A stretch of DNA of 64,000 bases from Paraburkholderia aspalathi (GTDB lineage Bacteria; Pseudomonadota; Gammaproteobacteria; Burkholderiales; Burkholderiaceae), in NCBI RefSeq assembly GCF_900116445.1, contig NZ_FPBH01000042.1, positions 1 to 64,000 of the forward strand, written 5' to 3'. Positions 53,210 through 61,711 of the stretch are shown here, in pieces (the first letter of the stretch is position 1; every line of letters starts with the position of its first letter). The translations under genes were made by a program, and so were the position numbers. The notes beneath the pieces were generated by a model, which saw only the letters and a program-made list of their open reading frames with translations, was not told where the DNA came from and ran no database searches.

Positions 53210-54858
53210 GCTGTCTGGCCTGCCATCCATGCGCCAATGCGCTCGCGTTGAAGATTGATTTGCGACGCATCCGGCACACAGGTGCCCATGATGCGGCCGC
53301 GATACATGACGAGGACGCGGTCGGCCACCGCCATCAGTTCGTCAAGTTCGGACGAGATCAGCAATACGCCGACGCCCTGGTCGCGCACTGCGCGAATGTG
53401 CTCATACACTGCCGCGACCGCGCCGACATCGAGACCTCGCGTAGGCTGCGCCGCGACCAGCACGGCGAGGCCCTCGAGCGTGAGCTCGCGCGCCAGCACC
53501 GCTTTTTGCTGGTTGCCGCCCGAAAGGCCGCGAAACGCGACGTCGGGACTCGCGGCACGCACATCGAAACGCTGCATCAGCGCGCGGGCGTCGCGCCGCA
53601 TCGCGCGCCGGCGCATGAAACCGTGCCGCGCATAGTCGTCGAGGCGGTTGAGAAAGAGGTTTTCGGTCAGACTCATGTCGGGCACGCAGCCGACCGCGTG
53701 CCGGTCTTCCGGCACCACGCCGACACCCGCCTTCGTCAATGTCTGCGGCGCAGCCTGTGTGCAATCTTTGCCCTGCACGAAAAAGCGCCCTGCACTTGCG
53801 CGCTGCAAGCCAGCGAGCACCGCACCGAGTTCGCTCTGACCGTTGCCTTCCACGCCCGCGATGCCGACGATCTCGCTGCGGTTGACCACCAGCGTGCAGT
53901 CTTCGAGACGCGTGACACCGTCGGCATCGCGCACCGTCAGGCCGTCGATCTGTAAGGCTTCGTCGGCGAGTGGCCGGCCGTAAGGGGACGCGCTGCGGGG
54001 TTTCGGCGGCGCGGGCTTCGCGCCGTGATCTGCGTTGTGATTCGCTTCATGGCCCTCATTCCCCGGCCGTTGAATCATGGCCCGCACGAGCGTATCGACA
54101 TCGGCCGACGGCGTGCTCGAACGAGCGACCACGCGGCCGCTTTGCAGCACCGTCGCACGGCTTGCGATCCGGCGGATCTCCGCCAGCTTGTGCGTCACGA
54201 GTACAACCGCGCAACCGCGCGCGACAACCCGCGCACAGGTGTCGAGCAACGCATCGATTTCAGCCGGCAGCAGCACGGCGGTCGGCTCGTCCAGCACGAG
54301 AAGCCGAGGCTCACGGATCAGACACTTGACGATCTCGACGCGCTGTTTTTCGCCGACCGACAGATCCGCGACCCGCGCATCCGGTTCAAGCGCGAGCCCC
54401 AGATCAGCCACCAGCGCGCGCACCCGTTGCGCCTCGCGCTTGCGATCGAGCCAGCCGCGTACCTGGCCGAGCAGCAGGTTGTCGAGCACGCTCACGTCTT
54501 CGACGAGACTGAAATGCTGATGCACCATCGCGATGCCGTGCGCAAGAGCGTCGCGCGGACTGTGGGGCTGATACGGCTCGCCATCCAGCCACATTGATCC
54601 CGCGTCGGGCTGATGCACGCCGAACACCACGTTGCAGAGTGTCGATTTGCCGGCGCCGTTCTCACCGAGCAGGCAATGCACTTCTCCCGCAAAGAGTTCG
54701 AGCGACACGTCGCTCAACGCCTGAAACGGGCCGAAGCGCTTGCCGATGCCGTCCATGCGCAGTACCGCGGTGCGCGGCGCGTCGTGACTCGCGCGGGCCG
54801 TGGCGCCCTCACCGGCCAACGCCGTTGTGCAAGCGGCAGAAGCTGGAGTGGCGTCCAT
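53206..54858 (-). CDS. ABC ATPase of a BMP-family importer, set B
   Basis: A 550-residue two-domain ABC ATPase. The first domain has GENGAGKSTLCNVVFG, LSVGEKQRVEIVKCL and LLVLDEPTAVLLP. The second has GVEGNGQSELGAVLAG in place of a full Walker A and LSGGNQQKAVLARELT. The start at 54858 follows ggaagg. It reads on from the binding-protein gene after one base and couples by ATGA to the permease, so the unit is tightly joined. Confidence 0.9.
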   Translation of the reverse strand: MDATPASAACTTALAGEGATARASHDAPRTAVLRMDGIGKRFGPFQALSDVSLELFAGEVHCLLGENGAGKSTLCNVVFGVHQPDAGSMWLDGEPYQPHSPRDALAHGIAMVHQHFSLVEDVSVLDNLLLGQVRGWLDRKREAQRVRALVADLGLALEPDARVADLSVGEKQRVEIVKCLIREPRLLVLDEPTAVLLPAEIDALLDTCARVVARGCAVVLVTHKLAEIRRIASRATVLQSGRVVARSSTPSADVDTLVRAMIQRPGNEGHEANHNADHGAKPAPPKPRSASPYGRPLADEALQIDGLTVRDADGVTRLEDCTLVVNRSEIVGIAGVEGNGQSELGAVLAGLQRASAGRFFVQGKDCTQAAPQTLTKAGVGVVPEDRHAVGCVPDMSLTENLFLNRLDDYARHGFMRRRAMRRDARALMQRFDVRAASPDVAFRGLSGGNQQKAVLARELTLEGLAVLVAAQPTRGLDVGAVAAVYEHIRAVRDQGVGVLLISSELDELMAVADRVLVMYRGRIMGTCVPDASQINLQRERIGAWMAGQTA

Positions 54859-54859
54859 A

Positions 54860-55837
54860 TCAGCCTTCCGATACCTTGATCTTGCCGCTCTCGATGTCCT
54901 GCTCGATCTGCCTGATTTTCGTCGACATCTCCGGCGTCGCCTTGCAGACAACCATGCCCGACGCCTTCGGTCCCATTGCCAGGCCGAACGCCTTATAGCC
55001 GGGCTGCCACGTGCCAGCCGCCATCTGGTCGATTGCGTACTGCACCTGATAGCCGACGCCGGTAATCGAATACGCGATATACAGCGGGTCCGTGCCGCAC
55101 CGGTCGGTATAGCTGCCGATCACATGCGTGTGCTTTTCGTTGGCCGCCTGCTCCATGCCACGCAAGCCGAGATTGAGAATGTGATAGTGGACGTCCGCGC
55201 CCTGGGAGATGGCCGCCAGCGTGGCTTCCTTCGCCTTCGAGACATTGTCGAAATCGCCCGTGTAGCTCTCGAAGTACTTGATCTTCGGATTGATGGAGCG
55301 CGCGCCGTTGCCGAACTCCTTGCCGGCGTTGACGATTGACGGAATCTCCATGCCGCCCACGTAGCTGACCGCGCCGTTCTTCGACAGCATCGCCGCGGCC
55401 GCGCCGGCGACGTAAGCGATCTCCGCCTGCTTGACGTCATATCCCGCCACATTCGGCGGCATGTCCTGCCCCTTGTTACCGCCGACGATTGCGAACTTCA
55501 CATTGGGAAAGCGCTTGGCGATCTTCAGCACCGACGCCTGGGTCTGCCCGCCTACACCGATCACCAACTGGTTCTTCGACGCGAGGTTGGTCAGCGCCTG
55601 TTCCATGTCGGCGTAATTGATGTTTTCGATCATCTGCGTCTTGAGCTTCGGACCCAGTTCCTTCTGCGCGGCAACGAGCCCGTCGTAGCCGGATTCCATC
55701 CAGCCCTTGTCCGATTTCGAGCCGGGAATCAGCACGCCGACCCGTAACGGATCGGCAGCGAAGGCATGAACCGCGCTGGTGGATACGGCGAGCGCCACGA
55801 CGCAGGTGGCGAGGGTTTTGAACTTGGCGATCGGCAT
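54860..55837 (-). CDS. BMP-family periplasmic binding protein, set B
   Basis: A 325-residue binding protein with a Sec signal peptide (FKTLATCVVALAVSTSAVHAFA). The Bmp core is GVLIPGSKSDKGWMESGYDGLVAAQ, QLVIGVGGQTQASVLKIAKRFPNVKFAIVGG and ADVHYHILNLGLRGMEQAANEKHT. It differs from the set-A protein in leader type (Sec rather than Tat) and length, so the two sets diverged long ago. It is divergent from the hydrolase/amidase operon at 56046, which suggests they share a substrate. Confidence 0.9.
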   Translation of the reverse strand: MPIAKFKTLATCVVALAVSTSAVHAFAADPLRVGVLIPGSKSDKGWMESGYDGLVAAQKELGPKLKTQMIENINYADMEQALTNLASKNQLVIGVGGQTQASVLKIAKRFPNVKFAIVGGNKGQDMPPNVAGYDVKQAEIAYVAGAAAAMLSKNGAVSYVGGMEIPSIVNAGKEFGNGARSINPKIKYFESYTGDFDNVSKAKEATLAAISQGADVHYHILNLGLRGMEQAANEKHTHVIGSYTDRCGTDPLYIAYSITGVGYQVQYAIDQMAAGTWQPGYKAFGLAMGPKASGMVVCKATPEMSTKIRQIEQDIESGKIKVSEG

Positions 55838-56045
55838 TCTGGCATTCCTCTTGCGTTTGGTTTGGGTAAGTAGGTTATTCATGAACGAAACAGATGCAAC
55901 TTCGGTGCCATGCCGTGCTTTTGACAGGCGCCGGACTTCGTTCCGATCTGCTCGAGACAACGGACTGCGCACGGCAAACGCACCGCGCGTCGAGGTCCGG
56001 GCAACACCCTTTTTATGGCGATTCAGACACGATGGAGAACCTCCG

Positions 56046-56846
56046 ATGAAACAACACGACGCATATGGCACAAGCGTTTCCGGCCAGTTGGGCCGCGACG
56101 GCCGCTATAGCTGGAGTGCCAGCGAGAAACTGGTCGACATGTCCTTGCCCACGCCCGAACCAATCGTCGCGACGCTGTCGTGCGAACCGCAAAACGTGCG
56201 CATCGACCTGCGCAGCACGGCGATCGTCGTCATCGACATGCAGAATGATTTCTGCACCAACGGAGGATGGGTTGCCCAGATTGGGGGCGATTTCGTGGTG
56301 GACCGCGCGCCGATTGCACCATTGCAGCGCCTGCTGCCGACTCTGCGTCACCGCGGCGTGCCGGTTATCTGGGTCAATTGGGGAAACCGGCCCGACCTCG
56401 CCAACATGCCGCCGAACCAGTTGCATCTATATAAGCCGACCGGAACCGGCACAGGCCTCGGCGAACCGCTCGCGAGCAACGGTTCGCATGTGCTTGAGAA
56501 GGATTCCTGGGCAGCTGCCGTGGTCGACGAACTCAAGCCGCTGCCCGAGGACATCTGCGTGGACAAGTACCGCATCAGCGGCTTCTGGGACACGCCGCTG
56601 GACAGCATCCTGCGCAACCTCGGCATTCGTACGGTGATGTTCGCGGGCGTGAACACCGATCAGTGCGTGCTGCATTCGCTGACCGACGCCAACTTTCTCG
56701 GCTATGGCTGCGTGCTGGTGGAAGACTGCTGCGCGACGTCGTCGCCGGCGTTCTGCACGGAGGCGGCCGTCTGGAACGTGAAGAAGTGCTTTGGCTTCGT
56801 CACGGATTCGGCGCGCATCGTCGATGCCTTGGCGGATGCCGCATGA
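56046..56846 (+). CDS. isochorismatase-like cysteine hydrolase, set B
   Basis: A 266-residue hydrolase with triad Asp64 (VVIDMQNDFC), Lys174 (CVDKYRISGF) and Cys207 (NTDQCVLHSL). The ~55-residue N-terminal extension and the loop WVNWGNRPDLANMP / YKPTGTGTGLGEPL set it apart from BiuH and recall RutB-like ureidoacrylate hydrolases, though not closely enough to name it. The ATG at 56046 has ggag at 11 bases. It overlaps the amidase gene by ATGA, so the two act in sequence or in complex. Confidence 0.85.
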   Translation: MKQHDAYGTSVSGQLGRDGRYSWSASEKLVDMSLPTPEPIVATLSCEPQNVRIDLRSTAIVVIDMQNDFCTNGGWVAQIGGDFVVDRAPIAPLQRLLPTLRHRGVPVIWVNWGNRPDLANMPPNQLHLYKPTGTGTGLGEPLASNGSHVLEKDSWAAAVVDELKPLPEDICVDKYRISGFWDTPLDSILRNLGIRTVMFAGVNTDQCVLHSLTDANFLGYGCVLVEDCCATSSPAFCTEAAVWNVKKCFGFVTDSARIVDALADAA

Positions 56847-58033
56847 GTGCGTTTATCTCTGGCCCACGCGTACGTGTCGCTGCGACGGCGAGCGGGCCGC
56901 TCGATGGCCTGCGCTTTGCGGTGAAGGATCTGATCGACGTCGCGGGCGTGACGACCGGTGGCGGCAATCCTGACTGGCGGGCGGGCCATGTGCCGGCGCT
57001 CCGTCACGCGCCCTGTGTCGGAGCGCTGCTGGCAGCAGGCGCGACGCTCGACGGCAAGACGATCACCGACGAGCTCGCCTATAGCCTCGAAGGCGCCAAC
57101 CATCATGACGGCACGCCGCTCAATCCGCGTTGGCCGCATGCCTTGCCAGGCGGATCGTCTAGCGGCTCTGCGTCGGCAGTCGCCAGCGGTGAGGTGGACT
57201 TTGCATTAGGCACCGATACCGGTGGCTCGGTGCGCGTTCCCGCAGCGTTCTGCGGGTTGTGGGGTATGCGGCCGAGTCACGATGCGATCTCGCTCGAGGG
57301 CGTGTTGCCCTTCGCCCCGTGCTTCGACACGGTCGGCTGGTTCGCGCGCTCGATCGATGTGCTTGCCGCGGTGGGCGACGTACTGCTGCCGGAAGCAGCC
57401 TCGGCAGCTTCCTCATCCGGTCAGCCGTTGCGCCTGGTTCGTGTCGCCGAGGCGTTCGCCGCTCGCGCGCGCAACGAGTCCGACGATGCTTTACGCCTTG
57501 AGGCGCTAGCTGAATCGTTAGGTGCGGACACATCGCTCGATCTGTTCGCCGGGGACGAAGCGCGCTGGCTTGCGTGTTATCAGGCCGTGCAGGATCTTGA
57601 AATCGATGCCTCGCTCGGCGACTGGATCCGTTCGGCGCAGCCGCGTTTCGGCCCATCCATTGCGGCCCGCTTTGCACGGCTGGAGACGCTCGATCGAAAC
57701 CAGGCCGCACAATGGCGCGCCACTCAGCGCGAACTACGCAGCGTGCTCGATGCGACGTTCGAACCCGATCGCGTGCTGCTCATGCCGACCACGCCCGTCG
57801 CGCTGTTGGCGAAAGAAGCGTCGGACGCCGCAATCGGCCGCTTCTATGAAGCTGCGCTCACGATGAACTCGATCGCCGCGATTGGCGGCCTGCCGCAAAT
57901 TACGCTGCCCTTTACTGACGAAATCGATCGTCCGCTTGCGCTGTCGCTCGTCGGCGCGCGCGGCAGCGATCGTGCGTTGTTTGCCCTCGCGCGCGATCTA
58001 TACTCGCAGCACATCTTGGCGAACCTTCGGTAG
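56843..58033 (+). CDS. amidase-signature enzyme
   Basis: A 396-residue amidase with the Lys28 (FAVKDLID), Ser105 (GGSSSGSA) and Ser129 (TGGSVRVPA) triad. It is shorter than AtzF or AtzE and has no C-terminal extension domain. It hydrolyses an amide or ureide to acid and ammonia. Coupling to the cysteine hydrolase by ATGA and proximity to the HpxW-like gene (10 bases) suggest consecutive steps in one pathway. The exact substrate is not readable. Confidence 0.88.
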   Translation: MSAFISGPRVRVAATASGPLDGLRFAVKDLIDVAGVTTGGGNPDWRAGHVPALRHAPCVGALLAAGATLDGKTITDELAYSLEGANHHDGTPLNPRWPHALPGGSSSGSASAVASGEVDFALGTDTGGSVRVPAAFCGLWGMRPSHDAISLEGVLPFAPCFDTVGWFARSIDVLAAVGDVLLPEAASAASSSGQPLRLVRVAEAFAARARNESDDALRLEALAESLGADTSLDLFAGDEARWLACYQAVQDLEIDASLGDWIRSAQPRFGPSIAARFARLETLDRNQAAQWRATQRELRSVLDATFEPDRVLLMPTTPVALLAKEASDAAIGRFYEAALTMNSIAAIGGLPQITLPFTDEIDRPLALSLVGARGSDRALFALARDLYSQHILANLR

Positions 58034-58043
58034 CGGAGCATAG

Positions 58044-59630
58044 ATGCACAACCTGAAACTCGCCAGCAGCACCAGCGGCATGGTCACCAGTCCGCACGCC
58101 GTTGCCAGCGCCGCGGGCCTCGACATACTGCGTGCGGGCGGCAACGCGATCGAAGCCGCGATCGCCATCGGCGCGGCGCTATGCGTGACGTATCCGCATT
58201 TCACGGGACTCGGCGGCGACGCTTTCTGGGTGATCGGCGATCGGCAAGGGACGTTGCGCACGGTGTCGGGCATCGGCCAGGCCGCGCAGCAACTGCCACC
58301 GTACAGCGGCGCGATTCCTTTGCGCGGTGCTGCGTCTGCGATCACCACGGCAGCGACCGTCGACACGTGGAATCAGGCTTATCAGATCAGCCGGACCTCA
58401 TGGGGCGGGCAGCAATCATGGGCATCGCTGTTCGATCACGCGCTCGACTATGCAGCGAATGGGTTTCCCGTCACGCCTTCGCAGCATTTCTGGCAAACAC
58501 TACGCGCGGATGAGTTGCGTTCCCTGCCCGGCTTTGCGGCAACTTTCGCGCCACACGGCCACATTCCTGCCATCGCCGAACCTTTCGTGCAACCCGCGCT
58601 GGCGAAGAGCCTGGAGCGGATTGCCCGCTTCGGCGCGCGCGAGTTCTATGAGGGCGAGCTTGCAGAGCGGATCGCACTCGGTTTGCGCGAAGCCGGCTCG
58701 CCGCTGACGTTGAGCGATCTGGCGCGAACGCAAGCACGCGACGAGGCGCCATTGCGTGTGGCCTATCGTGGCGGCGAACTGGTCAGCATGCGGCCGCCGA
58801 CTCAAGGAGTGACGACCCTGCAGATCATGGGCATGCTCGATCGTTTCGATATTGCGCAGATTGCCGAGGGCAGCGCCGACTACTACCACCTGCTGGTGGA
58901 AGCGGTGAAATGCGCGTTCGTGGACCGCGACCGCTTCGTATCCGATCCTGAGTTCAACTGGGTGCCCGTCGATGACATGCTGTCGCCCACCGCACTCGAT
59001 GCGCATGCACGCTCGATCAATCTGCGTGAAGCGCGCGCATGGCCCCACGTGTTTCGCCCGGGCGACACGGTGTTTATCGGCGCGACGGATAGCGAAGGCC
59101 GCAGCGTCAGTGTTCTGCAAACGGTTTACTTCGACTGGGGTAGCGGCGTAGTGGCGGGCGACACGGGAATTCTGTGGCACAACCGCGGCGCTTCATTCAG
59201 CACGAATCCCCGGCATCACAATGCGGTGCAACCGGGCAAGCGGCCGTTCCACACGCTCAACCCCGGCATGTATCTGAAGGATGGCCGGCCACATCTGCTG
59301 TTCGGCACGCAAGGCGCCGACGGTCAGCCACAAACGCTGGCCGCGATTCTCACGCGGTTGATCGACTACGGGATGGACCCGCTCACTGCCCTCGCCCGTC
59401 CGCGCTTTCTGCTTGGCAAGACATTCTCCGATACGCGCGATGCGTTGAAGCTCGAAGAGGACGTCGGCGCCGACGTGTTTGCCGAACTTGCTGCACGTGG
59501 GCATGAAGTGAGCGCCATTCCAGCGCAGAGTCCTTTGGCCGGCCATCCAGGCGTGATCCGCATCGAGCCGGACGGCGCAGCATCAGGCGCGCACGATCCA
59601 CGTAGCGACGGCCGTGCGCTCGGGGTTTGA
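58044..59630 (+). CDS. gamma-glutamyltransferase-family Ntn hydrolase (HpxW-like)
   Basis: A 528-residue member of the GGT superfamily, lacking a signal peptide, so cytoplasmic. Family motifs are MVTSPHAVASAAGLDILRAGGNAIEAAIA, HFTGLGGDAFW and, at the self-cleavage site, GDTVFIGATDSEGRSVSVLQ, where the Thr aligns with the GGT nucleophile. The C-part has KRPFHTLNPGMYLKDGRPHLLFGTQGADGQPQ. Length and lack of export fit HpxW, the oxamate amidohydrolase of Klebsiella, better than glutathione hydrolases. It follows the amidase closely. An oxamate- or malonamate-type substrate is a guess. Confidence 0.82.
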   Translation: MHNLKLASSTSGMVTSPHAVASAAGLDILRAGGNAIEAAIAIGAALCVTYPHFTGLGGDAFWVIGDRQGTLRTVSGIGQAAQQLPPYSGAIPLRGAASAITTAATVDTWNQAYQISRTSWGGQQSWASLFDHALDYAANGFPVTPSQHFWQTLRADELRSLPGFAATFAPHGHIPAIAEPFVQPALAKSLERIARFGAREFYEGELAERIALGLREAGSPLTLSDLARTQARDEAPLRVAYRGGELVSMRPPTQGVTTLQIMGMLDRFDIAQIAEGSADYYHLLVEAVKCAFVDRDRFVSDPEFNWVPVDDMLSPTALDAHARSINLREARAWPHVFRPGDTVFIGATDSEGRSVSVLQTVYFDWGSGVVAGDTGILWHNRGASFSTNPRHHNAVQPGKRPFHTLNPGMYLKDGRPHLLFGTQGADGQPQTLAAILTRLIDYGMDPLTALARPRFLLGKTFSDTRDALKLEEDVGADVFAELAARGHEVSAIPAQSPLAGHPGVIRIEPDGAASGAHDPRSDGRALGV

Positions 59631-59664
59631 GTCAGCTGAGTGTCAAGCGGCCGCGTGTCGCCAC

Positions 59665-60432
59665 TCACGTAGTTTCCCGCGCTGACGCATTGGCATAGCC
59701 AGTGATGCCGAGCAACTGGCCCAGGCTTTTCTCGCCGCGCATCCGCGAGGTTTCGATTCGTTCCTGGATATCGCGAAGGTGCGCTTCCATATGGGCCATT
59801 GCACCGGCGGCATCGCGCGCTTCGATGCAATCGACAATCGTCGCATGCTCCGCGTGCTCGCACGGCGCATGCCCCGGCGGCTCATATACGCCGACAATGA
59901 GCGAGCAGCGCGAAACCAGTTCCTTCAGATAGTTTTGCAGGATCGAGTTGCCCGCGAGCGCGGCGATGCGCATATGAAAACCGCTCGCGAGCGTGGCCCA
60001 CGAAGGCTGGTCGAAGCGATGCATCGCCTCATGTTCGCTCGCCAGTTGCTGGCGCAAGGCCTTGATGTCCTGGGCGCTCGCGCGCTGTACGGCCAGCTCG
60101 ACCAGCATGCGTTCAACGGAGCGCCGCGCCTCGAAGATCTCGCGCGTTTCCTCCGGCGTCGGCTCGGCGATCACCGCGCCCTTGTTCGGCCGCAGCACGA
60201 CGATGCCGTCGTAGGCGAGCTTTTCCAACACCCGCCGTACGACCGCGCGGCCCACGCCGAACAGTTGACACAACTCGGGCTCCGGCAGCTTCGTGCCCGG
60301 TGTTAAACGATGGTTCAGCACGCCGTCGAAGATCGACTGATAGATGCGGGCGTCGACGTCCGCTTCTTCCTTTGGCGTTTTTCTGGCGGTGGCCGCAGTG
60401 GCTTTCGGCTTGGTGGTCGTACTCGTGCTCAT
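59665..60432 (-). CDS. GntR-family (FadR-type) regulator, set B
   Basis: A 255-residue regulator. A Thr/Lys-rich tail precedes the winged HTH (IYQSIFDGVLNHRLTPGTKLPEPELCQLFGVGRAVVRRVLEKLAYDGIV, ~38-90) and an FCD domain (FEARRSVERMLVELAVQ, HMRIAALAGNSILQNYLKEL, EHATIVDCIEARDAAGA) with His positions for metal or ligand. It overlaps the deacetylase gene by ATGA and converges with the GGT-family gene. The ORF could extend upstream, but that part lies over the deacetylase gene and is not coding in this frame. Confidence 0.9.
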   Translation of the reverse strand: MSTSTTTKPKATAATARKTPKEEADVDARIYQSIFDGVLNHRLTPGTKLPEPELCQLFGVGRAVVRRVLEKLAYDGIVVLRPNKGAVIAEPTPEETREIFEARRSVERMLVELAVQRASAQDIKALRQQLASEHEAMHRFDQPSWATLASGFHMRIAALAGNSILQNYLKELVSRCSLIVGVYEPPGHAPCEHAEHATIVDCIEARDAAGAMAHMEAHLRDIQERIETSRMRGEKSLGQLLGITGYANASARETT

Positions 60433-61394
60433 GCAGCCTCCGGGCGCAGCACGCCGTCCCGCTCCAGTTCGTCCATGTGATGCGCGATTGCGCCCGGCGT
60501 CGTGATCCACACATCGCCTTTCGCTCGTGCCGCGGCGATGTGTTCGAGCGCGCGGCGCAGATGCCGTAGTCGATATGGCTGCCCCACCAGATAAGGATGC
60601 AGTGCGATGCCCATCACGAGCGCCTGCGGCTGCGTGCCGCGATTCGCCTGTTCGAGCATCTCGTCGAACTGATCGACGATCATGTCGGCGAACGCGCGTC
60701 CGTCCATATGGCGGCCCACCATCATCGGCAGATCGTTGAGTTCCTGCGGGTACGGAATCGACCATAACGGTCCGCTGCGTGTCGCCATACGTACCGGACG
60801 ATCATCGTGACACCAGTTCAGCGTATAGCGATAACCAGTCTCGGCCAGCAGGTCGGGCGTCAGGTGCGATTCGGATATCCACGGTGAGAGCCAGCCCTGC
60901 GGCGGCGCGCCGGACGCTTCGGCGATACGTTCGCGGCAATGCAGAAGCAGCTCGCGTTCGCCATTTTCGTCGAGGTCGCTTTGCCGATGCGCGTTGGTGT
61001 GCCCGTGACCGATCAGTTCGTCGCCACGCGCCACGCACGCCGCGATCAACTCCGGGCAATGGTCGTAGAGCGCGGTATTGATGAGCGTGCCCGCAGGCAT
61101 TTCCAGCTGATCGAACAGTTCGATACAGCGCCACGCGCCGACGCGGTTGCCGTACTCGCGCCAGCTATGGTTCAGCACATCCGGTTGCGGCGAAATCGGG
61201 CCGAGCGCGGCGCCTAGTCCCTCGCCGAATGCAAAGTGCTCGATATTGAAGCCGAGATAGACCGCGAGCCCGCTATCGCCGGGCCAGCGGAACGCGTCGC
61301 TATCCGTGATCGGGCGATACGCAAAGCGGCCATGGGTGGCGATCGGTTGACGGGCGCGATTTTCTGCTGCGGGCATGTTCCGTGTGTCGTTCAT
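60429..61394 (-). CDS. polysaccharide-deacetylase-family (PuuE-like) hydrolase
   Basis: A 321-residue NodB-fold hydrolase. It has AVYLGFNIEHFAFGEGLGAALG, VGAWRCIELFDQLEMPAGTLINTALYDHCPEL, GHGHTNAHRQSDLDENGERELL and GWLSPWISESHLTPDLLAETGYRYTLNWCHDDRP. The GHGHTNAH region supplies metal-type His. The family includes the cofactor-independent allantoinase PuuE, and no signal peptide is present, so a cytoplasmic ureide or cyclic-amide hydrolase is more likely than a cell-wall deacetylase. It is the first gene of a two-gene unit with the GntR regulator. Confidence 0.82.
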   Translation of the reverse strand: MNDTRNMPAAENRARQPIATHGRFAYRPITDSDAFRWPGDSGLAVYLGFNIEHFAFGEGLGAALGPISPQPDVLNHSWREYGNRVGAWRCIELFDQLEMPAGTLINTALYDHCPELIAACVARGDELIGHGHTNAHRQSDLDENGERELLLHCRERIAEASGAPPQGWLSPWISESHLTPDLLAETGYRYTLNWCHDDRPVRMATRSGPLWSIPYPQELNDLPMMVGRHMDGRAFADMIVDQFDEMLEQANRGTQPQALVMGIALHPYLVGQPYRLRHLRRALEHIAAARAKGDVWITTPGAIAHHMDELERDGVLRPEAA

Positions 61395-61711
61395 GTAAAG
61401 AAGCCGTGAGTAACGAAAGGCGACGCGTGGCGCTCCGTATGAACCGAGTTGGCCGGATCATGCCCCGGGACGGACCGAAGACGCACCGCGATTGCGCAAA
61501 AAGAAACGCTTTGATCGCTGACGATCGACGCCGCAGATCGTTTGCAATATGTGAGCCAATTCGTCGACGTTAAGCACACCGGCGCGTTTGCAATCGCCGG
61601 ACCTCACGAATCGACAGATGGCACATGTCTTGCATTTGGATGGCTTCGCCGAGGCATCGCGTGTGGTTTTGCGTGCGTCAGCACTTCGCCGTTCACGAGG
61701 ACATCCACTCC
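61395..61711. other. intergenic region between divergent units
   Basis: About 320 bases that must contain promoters for the deacetylase/GntR unit (minus) and the ABC unit (plus). Short frames here have no ribosome site. I see no strong dyad. Confidence 0.5.

Noticed and set aside
55779..56045. Extension of the set-B cysteine hydrolase
   Set aside because: It would overlap the binding-protein start on the other strand; ggag before 56046 supports the shorter form.
60433..60765. N-terminal extension of the set-B GntR regulator
   Set aside because: It is the shadow of the deacetylase gene in another frame; the ATGA overlap gives the natural start.
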